Source: an uncultured Eubacteriales bacterium (GTDB taxonomy: Bacteria; Bacillota; Clostridia; Peptostreptococcales; Anaerovoracaceae). Taken from it: 5,129 nt of DNA. Below, in pieces: positions 1 through 5,129 of the stretch (position 1 is the stretch's first letter; each line of letters begins with the position of its first letter). The position numbers were made by a program, and so were the translations under genes. The DNA lies in the NCBI GenBank assembly GCA_902793875.1, contig CADBFL010000126.1:1-5129 (forward strand). The letters are read 5' to 3'. The notes beneath the pieces were generated by a model. It made no database searches. It was not told the DNA's origin and was given only the letters and a program-made list of their open reading frames with translations.

Positions 1-759
1 ATCGAGGACGCTAAGCGCAAATACAAAAAGGACATAGACGGCATAATCGGATATAAAGAGGAGCTTGAGTCAAAGCTCGGAATGATCGAAAACTTCGATA
101 ACGAAAAGGCGAGGCTCAAGGAGGCCGCTGACAGAAAGTACGAAGCGCTGAAAGACCAGGCTGAACACGTCAGCGAGCTCAGGCGCATCGTCGCCTCAAG
201 GCTCGAATCCGCGATGAAAAGAGAGCTTCAGGACCTCGAATTCGCGAATTCGGAATTCAGGATCGACATATCGGAACTCGATGAGATCGGTCCTCTCGGA
301 TACGACAGGGTCGAATTTCTCATCTCGACAAATCCGGGAGAGCCGCTGATGCCTCTTACAAAGATAGCATCCGGCGGCGAGATATCCAGGATAATGCTCG
401 CATTCAAGCATATCATCGGGGAATCCGACAGCGTCGAGACCATGATATTCGACGAGATCGATACGGGAATCAGCGGTCACACGGCGCTTGTCGTCGGCAG
501 CAAGCTTTCCGAGATAGCAGGCCACAGGCAGATACTGTCCATCACGCATCTGCCTCAGATCGCAGCCTGCGCGGACGACAACTTCCTCATAAGCAAGTCC
601 GTCGAATCGGATAAGTCCTATACCGACATCGAACACCTCGACGAAGAAGGCAAGGTCCGGATGATAGCGACGCTGTTCAGCGGCAGCGCTGACAGCGGCA
701 ACGCTCTTGAAGCGGCGCGCGAGCTCATAGCCGGGTGCAGAAAAGAGGCACGCTCATGA
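1..759 (+). CDS. recN: DNA repair protein RecN, C-terminal part (5' end outside window)
   Basis: RecN is a cytoplasmic SMC-like ATPase that gathers at DNA double-strand breaks and promotes recombinational repair. The reading frame is open from base 1, so the start lies upstream. The 252 residues present are a little under half of a usual protein of about 550-570. Residues 1 to about 80 are highly charged and helical, matching the end of the coiled coil. They are followed by the C-terminal ATPase lobe: the ABC signature ASGGEIS (bases 367-387), Walker B MIFDEIDTG (442-468) with catalytic Asp-Glu, and the His-switch segment ITHLPQIAA (His codon at 547). Walker A would be in the missing N-terminal half. 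The ATG at base 82 is internal to the coiled coil and not a start. The stop codon TGA (757-759) overlaps the ruvC start as ATGA. No frameshift or missing motif is seen in this part. Confidence 0.97.
   Translation: MEDAKRKYKKDIDGIIGYKEELESKLGMIENFDNEKARLKEAADRKYEALKDQAEHVSELRRIVASRLESAMKRELQDLEFANSEFRIDISELDEIGPLGYDRVEFLISTNPGEPLMPLTKIASGGEISRIMLAFKHIIGESDSVETMIFDEIDTGISGHTALVVGSKLSEIAGHRQILSITHLPQIAACADDNFLISKSVESDKSYTDIEHLDEEGKVRMIATLFSGSADSGNALEAARELIAGCRKEARS
237..252. repeat. 16-bp perfect palindrome within recN
   Basis: CGAATTCGCGAATTCG reads the same on both strands, and a third GAATTC follows at 253-258, giving three copies of GAATTC in 21 bases. The stretch codes for part of LEFANSEF, so coding constraint with Glu-Phe and Asn-Ser codons is a sufficient explanation. 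No function is inferred. Confidence 0.5.
744..748 (+). promoter_or_regulatory. Ribosome binding site of ruvC
   Basis: AGAGG lies inside the last codons of recN, 7 bases before the ATG at 756. It decides the ruvC start in favour of 756. The in-frame GTG at 735, which would add seven residues, lies upstream of this site and gives a non-conserved N-terminus. Confidence 0.75.
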
Positions 760-1247
760 GGATAATCGGAATAGACCCGGGATACGCCATAATGGGCTAC
801 GGCATAGTAGACTACAGGGGCAGCAGGTTCACTCCGGTCGAGTTCGGCTCGATCACTACTGAAGCTCATACGCCGAACGAAGAGCGCCTCATGACGCTCT
901 ATGACGAGCTGACGCGCATCATTGAGGAGTTCAGGCCTGACGAAGCCTCGATCGAGGAGCTGTTCTACAACACCAACGCGACTACGGCCATAATGGTCGG
1001 AGAGGCGAGGGGGACGGCGCTTCTGGCATGCGCCAAGGCGGGGATCAGGATCTCCGAATATACTCCCCTGCAGATAAAATCATCTCTCACCGGCTACGGC
1101 AGAGCCGATAAAAAGCAGGTGCAGACGATGGTAAAGATGATACTGAACCTTAAGGAAGTGCCTAAGCCGGACGATACGGCCGACGCTCTGGCGGCAGCCA
1201 TCTGCCATGCGCATCACGCGGGAGGCCGAATGCCGCGCTTCGTATGA
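756..1247 (+). CDS. ruvC: Crossover junction endodeoxyribonuclease RuvC
   Basis: RuvC is the dimeric Holliday-junction resolvase that nicks two opposing strands of a four-way junction, working with RuvAB. The product is 163 residues, normal for the family. The chosen start gives MRIIGIDPG, the conserved first strand with catalytic Asp7. An in-frame GTG at 735 is possible but not conserved and lies before the ribosome binding site. Other catalytic acids are visible: Glu67 in IEELFYNTN, and Asp140 and Asp143 in PDDTADALA, followed by His151. Phe70 sits where the family has its junction-stacking aromatic residue. The EYTPLQIKSSL block and GYGRADKKQVQ loop (about residues 101-123) are also typical. 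The gene overlaps recN by four bases, suggesting translational coupling, and ruvA follows after 17 bases. RuvC rather than RecU as resolvase argues for Clostridia over Bacilli. Confidence 0.98.
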   Translation: MRIIGIDPGYAIMGYGIVDYRGSRFTPVEFGSITTEAHTPNEERLMTLYDELTRIIEEFRPDEASIEELFYNTNATTAIMVGEARGTALLACAKAGIRISEYTPLQIKSSLTGYGRADKKQVQTMVKMILNLKEVPKPDDTADALAAAICHAHHAGGRMPRFV

Positions 1248-1254
1248 TACAGAC

Positions 1255-1259
1255 AGGAG
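1255..1259 (+). promoter_or_regulatory. Ribosome binding site of ruvA
   Basis: AGGAG lies in the short ruvC-ruvA gap, 5 bases before the ATG at 1265. It selects 1265 over the in-frame ATG at 1244. The 1244 ATG overlaps the ruvC stop as ATGA, but its only upstream purine-rich stretch (GGGAGG, 1220-1225) is 18 bases away. Confidence 0.8.
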
Positions 1260-1264
1260 AAAAA

Positions 1265-1870
1265 ATGATCAGATCGATAAGAGGCGAATATCTATATTAT
1301 GAATCGGGCGCCGTGATCGTCGAAACTTCTTCGGGCATAGGCTTTCGCATAAATGTCTCGGACACCAGCAGCCTGCTGACCGCAAAAGAAGGAGACGAGA
1401 TCAGCGTCTTTACCTATATGCAGGTCAAGGAGGACGGAATGGCCCTTTACGGCTTCGCAGATACCGAGTCCCTCGCTCTGTTCGAGCAGCTGATCACCGT
1501 AAAGGGAGTCGGACCTAAAGCGGGGCTTGCCATAATGTCTCTCGGCACAGCGAACCAGATAAAGGGGATTATAGCCGGCGGAGACGCCGCGTCCATCGCG
1601 ATGGCTCCGGGAGTCGGAAAAAAGACGGCCGAAAGAGTGATCCTCGAGCTCAAGGACAAGGTGTCGGCTCTTCCGTTCGAGGGAGCTGACATCGCAGGCG
1701 GCATAGCTCCGGCTGCAGTTCCGGGAAGCGGAGAGCGCGGGGAGGCCGTCGTTGCGCTCACCACCCTCGGCTACAGCAAAAAAGAAGCGGAGACTGCAGT
1801 CGCATCGGTTCCGGATGAGGATCTGACGGCCGAAGAATACGTAAAGAGATCACTCAAATACCTCCTGTAA
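1265..1870 (+). CDS. ruvA: Holliday junction branch migration complex subunit RuvA
   Basis: RuvA binds the four-way junction as a tetramer and positions RuvB hexamer motors for branch migration. The product is 201 residues, normal length. Domain I (about 1-64, OB fold) begins MIRSIRGEY and carries the acidic pin Glu56-Asp57, equivalent by alignment to Glu55-Asp56 of E. coli, followed by LYGF. Domain II (about 65-135) has two helix-hairpin-helix motifs, VKGVGPKAG (79-87) and APGVGKKTAERV (114-125). A Gly/Ala/Pro-rich linker (about 137-158) leads to domain III (about 159-201), the RuvB-contacting domain with ALTTLGYSKKEA. The start at 1265 fits both the family N-terminus and the AGGAG site; starting at 1244 would add MIQTGEK. 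The ruvB ribosome binding site overlaps the ruvA stop, so translation of the two is probably coupled. An A AAA AAG run in the second hairpin motif is treated under findings. Confidence 0.98.
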   Translation: MIRSIRGEYLYYESGAVIVETSSGIGFRINVSDTSSLLTAKEGDEISVFTYMQVKEDGMALYGFADTESLALFEQLITVKGVGPKAGLAIMSLGTANQIKGIIAGGDAASIAMAPGVGKKTAERVILELKDKVSALPFEGADIAGGIAPAAVPGSGERGEAVVALTTLGYSKKEAETAVASVPDEDLTAEEYVKRSLKYLL

Positions 1871-1881
1871 AGGAAAGATAA

Positions 1882-2919
1882 ATGAACGAGAGAGTAACAC
1901 AGACAAAAGCCGTGCCGGCAGAGCTTGCCGGCGAGATGACGCTCAGACCTCAGTACCTCAGCGAGTACTGCGGCCAGTCGGCTACAAAGGACAATCTGTC
2001 CATATATATCGAGGCAGCCAGGATGAGAGGCGAGCCTCTCGACCACGTGCTCTTTTACGGGCCTCCGGGGCTCGGAAAGACGACGCTTGCCGGGATCATA
2101 GCGAACGAGCTCGGAGTGGATATAAAGATATCCTCGGGGCCTGCCATCGGCAGAGCCGGCGATCTTGCGGCGATACTCACCAATCTGAACGACAACGACG
2201 TTCTCTTCATCGACGAGATACACAGGCTCAACCGCTCGGTCGAAGAGGTCCTGTACTCCGCGATGGAGGACTACGCCCTCGACATCATAATCGGCAAGGG
2301 CCCTGCTGCAAGATCTCTGAGGATAGACATAGCGAAATTCACCCTCATCGGCGCCACTACGCGCGCGGGATCTCTCTCCGGTCCTCTCAGGGACAGGTTC
2401 GGCATAGTCGAGAAGTTCGAGTTCTACACTCCTGAAGAGATCAGGGAGATACTGAGGCGCACCGCAAATGTACTCGATACCCCGATAGATGATGAGTCCC
2501 TCGAGCTCATAGCAAGACGCTCCAGAGGCACTCCGAGGATAGGAAACCGCCTGCTCAAGAGGGTGAGAGACTTTTCGGCAGTCATATCCGACGGCTCGGT
2601 AGACAAAGAGATCACCATGAAGGCCCTCAATGCTCTTGGAGTGGACGATCTGGGACTCGAAAAGCTCGACAGGGACATATTATCTACCGTCATAAAGAGC
2701 TTCAACGGCGGACCGGTAGGGATAGAGACCATAGCATCCGCAATAGGAGAAGAAAGAGTGACCATAGAGGATGCCAACGAGCCTTATCTCATACAGGCGG
2801 GCCTTTTGTACCGCACGCAGAAGGGAAGAGTCGCATCGAAAGCGGCCTATGAACACATGGGGCTTCTCGGGCTGTACAGCGAGCCCGACTCCGAGCAGCT
2901 GAGACTGGATATAGAATAA
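1882..2919 (+). CDS. ruvB: Holliday junction DNA helicase RuvB (branch migration ATPase)
   Basis: RuvB is the AAA+ hexameric motor that pulls DNA through the RuvA-bound junction using ATP. The product is 345 residues, within the usual range. In order: an N-terminal segment with LRPQYLSEYCGQ (21-32), Walker A GPPGLGKTT (60-68), Walker B LFIDEIH (108-114), the hairpin region that contacts RuvA domain III (about 129-150), sensor 1 GATTR (157-161), and the PLRDRFG block with the arginine finger Arg170. Next come sensor 2 GTPRIGNRLL (216-225) and a winged-helix DNA-binding domain (about 256-330) ending in RTQKGR and AYEHMG. Two positions differ from the common forms: Gly221 where Ala is usual (GTPRIANRLL), and Gln-Lys at 313-314 where Pro-Arg is usual (RTPRGR). 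AAGGA at 1870-1874, overlapping the ruvA stop, sits 7 bases before the ATG. The stop is only 3 bases from queA. Confidence 0.98.
   Translation: MNERVTQTKAVPAELAGEMTLRPQYLSEYCGQSATKDNLSIYIEAARMRGEPLDHVLFYGPPGLGKTTLAGIIANELGVDIKISSGPAIGRAGDLAAILTNLNDNDVLFIDEIHRLNRSVEEVLYSAMEDYALDIIIGKGPAARSLRIDIAKFTLIGATTRAGSLSGPLRDRFGIVEKFEFYTPEEIREILRRTANVLDTPIDDESLELIARRSRGTPRIGNRLLKRVRDFSAVISDGSVDKEITMKALNALGVDDLGLEKLDRDILSTVIKSFNGGPVGIETIASAIGEERVTIEDANEPYLIQAGLLYRTQKGRVASKAAYEHMGLLGLYSEPDSEQLRLDIE
1914..1932 (+). other. GC-rich inverted repeat in the first codons of ruvB
   Basis: GCCGGCA (1914-1920) and its exact reverse complement TGCCGGC (1926-1932) are separated by five bases, GAGCT. In the mRNA this is a 7-bp stem (six G-C pairs) starting 32 bases after the A of the ruvB start codon. 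It encodes PAELAG and has no following U run, so it is not an intrinsic terminator. Function unknown; it may be chance. Confidence 0.4.
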
Positions 2920-2922
2920 AAC

Positions 2923-4026
2923 ATGCGAATAGAAGATTTTGATTACGAGCTGCCGGAAGAGCTCATCGCTCAGACACCGGCGGCCATAAGAGACAGCTGC
3001 AGGCTCATGGTGCTTGACAGGGCAAAAGGGACGGTCGAACACCGTCACTTTTACGATATCCTTGATTATGTAAACCCGGGAGACTGCCTTGTCCTCAATG
3101 ATTCAAGGGTCATACCCGCCAGGATGCACGGCATAAAGGAGGGCACGGGAGCCCACATAGAACTTCTCCTGATAAAGCGCATAGAAGGCGACAGATGGGA
3201 ATGCATGGTGAGGCCCGGAAAGAGGCTCCATGAAGGCGATACGGTGAGACTTGCGGGACGGACTGAGACCGTGCCTGCAGGAAGCGAAGCGCCGGAAAGC
3301 GGATATACTCTCGTTAACGGCATAGAAAAGGACTTCACGGCGCTCATTCTCGGGATCCACGATAAGGACAACGGCACGCGCCTCATCGAATTCGATTACG
3401 ATGGCATTTTCATGGAAAGGCTCGAAGAGATCGGCTCGATGCCTCTGCCTCCTTACATCACAAGGCCGGCCGAGGACAGCGACAGGGAGATGTACCAGAC
3501 CGTATACAGCCGCATCGACGGATCCGTCGCCGCTCCTACGGCAGGACTGCATTTTACAGAAGAACTGCTGAAGCAGGCTGAAGAAAAGGGCGTGAAGATC
3601 GCATACGTGACCCTGCATGTAGGCATAGGCACCTTCAGGCCCGTAAAGGTCGATGTCATAGAAGAACATAAGATGCACTTCGAGGAATGCTCGATAGACG
3701 AAGAGAACGCCGCCGTCATAAACGATACGATAGACAGGGGAGGACGCATCATCTCCGTCGGCACCACATCTACGCGCACGCTCGAAAGCATGAACGAAAA
3801 CGGACATGTAAAAGCCGGAGAGACATCGACGGGGATATTCATCTACCCGGGATATGAGTTCAGGATCGTGGATTCTCTGATCACGAACTTCCATCTTCCG
3901 AAATCGACTCTTCTGATGCTAATATCGGCTCTGTATGACAGAGAGAAGATACTCGAGGCATATGCCGAGGCTGTGAAGGAACGCTACCGCTTCTTCAGCT
4001 ACGGCGATGCCATGCTGATAATCTGA
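2923..4026 (+). CDS. queA: S-adenosylmethionine:tRNA ribosyltransferase-isomerase QueA
   Basis: QueA transfers and isomerises the ribose of S-adenosylmethionine onto preQ1 at tRNA position 34, giving epoxyqueuosine, the penultimate step of queuosine synthesis. Family blocks are intact: YELPEELIAQTP (8-19), VLNDSRVIPAR (57-67), the core AAPTAGLHFTEELL (203-216), HVGIGTFRPV (232-241), ISVGTTSTRTLES (277-289), TNFHLPKSTLLML (321-333) and the C-terminal YRFFSYGDAM. The product is 367 residues, longer than the roughly 340-350 of most Bacillota members. The extra length is about 23 residues between GKR (99-101) and LIEFDYDG (154-161). The start begins three bases after the ruvB stop and has only a weak GGAT 12 bases upstream, so initiation probably depends on ribosomes finishing ruvB. 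No other start keeps the conserved N-terminus. tgt, encoding the preceding enzyme, follows after 12 bases. Confidence 0.98.
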   Translation: MRIEDFDYELPEELIAQTPAAIRDSCRLMVLDRAKGTVEHRHFYDILDYVNPGDCLVLNDSRVIPARMHGIKEGTGAHIELLLIKRIEGDRWECMVRPGKRLHEGDTVRLAGRTETVPAGSEAPESGYTLVNGIEKDFTALILGIHDKDNGTRLIEFDYDGIFMERLEEIGSMPLPPYITRPAEDSDREMYQTVYSRIDGSVAAPTAGLHFTEELLKQAEEKGVKIAYVTLHVGIGTFRPVKVDVIEEHKMHFEECSIDEENAAVINDTIDRGGRIISVGTTSTRTLESMNENGHVKAGETSTGIFIYPGYEFRIVDSLITNFHLPKSTLLMLISALYDREKILEAYAEAVKERYRFFSYGDAMLII

Positions 4027-4038
4027 AAAGGAACATTT

Positions 4039-5129
4039 ATGGGAAAAGCGCTTGAATTTGAAGTACTGCATCAGGACAGCGGCACCAAGGCAAGAAGAGG
4101 ACGCATGAAGACTCCTCACGGCACCGTCGAGACGCCGGTATTCATGCCGGTGGGGACCCAGGCGACCGTAAAGGCCATGAAGCCTGAATCAGTCGAGGCT
4201 ACGGGAGCCCAGATCATACTGGCAAATACCTACCATCTGATGCTTAGACCCGGCTCTGACATTGTAAGAGAGGCGGGCGGTCTTCATGAGTTCATGAACT
4301 GGCATAAGCCGATACTCACCGACTGCGGGGGCTTTCAGGTCTTCAGCCTCGGGCACATGAGAAAGATCACGGAAGAGGGGGCTCTGTTCTCTTCGCACAT
4401 AGACGGGAGCAGGCATATGCTGAGCCCCGAAAAGTCCATGGAGGTGCAGAACGACCTCGGTTCGGATATCATAATGGGATTCGACGAATGCGCTCCTCCT
4501 GACGCTTCGTATGACTACATAGCGAAGTCGCAGGCAAGGACCACCAGATGGCTCGAAAGATGCATAAAAGCTCATAAGTTCCCTGAAAGACAGGCTCTCT
4601 TCGGCATAATGCAGGGCGGGTTTTTCAGAGACCTCAGGGAAGAGAGCGCCCGCGAGATAGTGAAGTTCGACCTTCCGGGTTATGCCGTCGGAGGCATCTC
4701 CGTAGGTGAGACGAAAGAGCAGTACACAGGAGTGCTGGATTACGCTCCCGACCTGCTGCCTTATGACAAACCGCGCTATGTCATGGGCATAGGTACCCCG
4801 GATTACATACTTGAGGCCGTTGAGCGCGGAGTCGACATGTTCGACTGCGTCGAGCCTACACGTATAGCAAGGCACGGCATGGCTACGACCAGCCGCGGCA
4901 GGGTCAATATAAAGAATGCAAAATACGAAAGAGACTTCGGTCCGCTCGATCCGGAATGCGACTGCTATACCTGCAGGCACTACAGCAGGGCATATCTCAG
5001 GCATCTTTTCAAGGCAGGAGAGACCATGTCGGCCATGCTTCTTTCGGAGCACAATCTGAGGTTCCTGTCAAAACTGTCCGAGGACATAAGAAAGTCGATA
5101 GAGGAGGACCGGTTCACGGAGTTCAAGAA
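4039..5129 (+). CDS. tgt: Queuine/preQ1 tRNA-guanine transglycosylase Tgt (3' end outside window)
   Basis: Tgt swaps guanine 34 of tRNA Asp, Asn, His and Tyr for preQ1. The frame stays open to the window edge: 363 codons plus two bases, probably lacking only the last 10-20 residues. AAGGAA (4028-4033) lies 5 bases before the ATG. Family numbers below are Zymomonas mobilis. The general-base Asp is Asp95 (Asp102), in LTDCGGFQVFSL, where Cys96 replaces the usual Ser103. The base-recognition block GFDEC is at 147-151, with Asp149 (Asp156) and Cys151 (Cys158). MQGG is at 191-194 and GGISVGE at 218-224, with Val222 (Val233). The nucleophile is Asp269 (Asp280) in MFDCVEPTR, where Glu272 replaces a usually hydrophobic residue. 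Zinc ligands Cys307, Cys309, Cys312 and His338 are all present with normal spacing. Cys151, Val222 and the adjacent queA support preQ1 rather than queuine as substrate. Confidence 0.98.
   Translation, partial: MGKALEFEVLHQDSGTKARRGRMKTPHGTVETPVFMPVGTQATVKAMKPESVEATGAQIILANTYHLMLRPGSDIVREAGGLHEFMNWHKPILTDCGGFQVFSLGHMRKITEEGALFSSHIDGSRHMLSPEKSMEVQNDLGSDIIMGFDECAPPDASYDYIAKSQARTTRWLERCIKAHKFPERQALFGIMQGGFFRDLREESAREIVKFDLPGYAVGGISVGETKEQYTGVLDYAPDLLPYDKPRYVMGIGTPDYILEAVERGVDMFDCVEPTRIARHGMATTSRGRVNIKNAKYERDFGPLDPECDCYTCRHYSRAYLRHLFKAGETMSAMLLSEHNLRFLSKLSEDIRKSIEEDRFTEFK

Noticed and set aside
196..636. Reverse-strand open frames opposite recN
   Set aside because: The sense frame carries the conserved RecN signature, Walker B and His-switch motifs; the antisense frames show nothing recognisable.
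735..755. Alternative GTG start for ruvC at 735
   Set aside because: It adds seven non-conserved residues, and the AGAGG site lies downstream of it; 756 gives the family N-terminus.
1244..1264. Alternative ruvA start at 1244 overlapping the ruvC stop
   Set aside because: It would add MIQTGEK before the conserved N-terminus and has no well-placed ribosome binding site, whereas 1265 has AGGAG at 5 bases.
2118..2133. Small inverted repeat GGATAT-AAAG-ATATCC in ruvB
   Set aside because: It is a 6-bp AT-rich stem inside conserved coding sequence (DIKISS), with no extension, no T run and no regulatory context.
2187..2203. GAAC and GTTC half-sites resembling a Gram-positive LexA (SOS) box
   Set aside because: The half-sites are separated by nine bases instead of four and lie in the middle of ruvB across the Walker B region, not near a promoter.
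3103..3894. Long open frame of 263 codons on the reverse strand, antisense to queA
   Set aside because: It lies wholly within a fully conserved queA, shows no recognisable motif or ribosome binding site, and is explained by the codon composition of the sense gene.
4027..4038. Possible terminator or promoter between queA and tgt
   Set aside because: The gap is only 12 bases and is filled by the tgt ribosome binding site; no stem, T run or promoter elements fit.
4189..5052. Open frame of 287 codons on the reverse strand, antisense to tgt
   Set aside because: The sense strand encodes a clear Tgt with all zinc and catalytic residues. The antisense product has no family features, so it is a shadow frame.

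Overview
The window holds one uninterrupted block of six same-strand genes: recN (3' part), ruvC, ruvA, ruvB, queA and tgt (3' end missing). There is essentially no intergenic space: a 4-base overlap, then gaps of 17, 11, 3 and 12 bases. I see no tRNA or rRNA gene, mobile element, CRISPR array, promoter or terminator. The transcription start must lie upstream of base 1 and the transcription end beyond base 5129.

The organism is most likely an anaerobic Bacillota of the Clostridia type. The ruvA-ruvB-queA-tgt order is typical of Bacillota, and the proteins read like clostridial family members. Having RuvC argues against Bacilli such as Bacillus subtilis, which use RecU as resolvase. Base composition is a little above 50% G+C by eye, with heavy use of ATA for isoleucine and AGG/AGA for arginine. 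This would suit a mid-GC gut or oral clostridial lineage such as the Anaerovoracaceae, but that placement is inference only.

Region by region, bases 1-759 are the C-terminal half of RecN, an SMC-like ATPase of double-strand-break repair. Bases 756-2919 encode the complete RuvABC Holliday-junction machinery: RuvC endonuclease, RuvA junction-binding protein and RuvB motor ATPase. Bases 2923-5129 encode the last tRNA-bound steps of queuosine synthesis. Tgt inserts preQ1 at position 34 of GUN-anticodon tRNAs, and QueA then adds the modified ribose from S-adenosylmethionine to give epoxyqueuosine. The first four genes form a recombinational repair module reaching from break processing to junction resolution. 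The two tRNA-modification genes are long-standing genomic neighbours of ruvAB with no known mechanistic link to repair.

This is a conserved housekeeping region and I found no convincing undescribed system. The points most worth a second look are the direct recN-ruvC junction, which joins two loci that are usually separate, and a Ser-to-Cys change beside the catalytic Asp of Tgt (DCGGFQ in place of DSGGFQ). Others are a Glu in the normally hydrophobic position of the Tgt nucleophile loop, an extra segment of about 23 residues in QueA, and a few nucleotide-level motifs inside coding sequence that may be coincidental.
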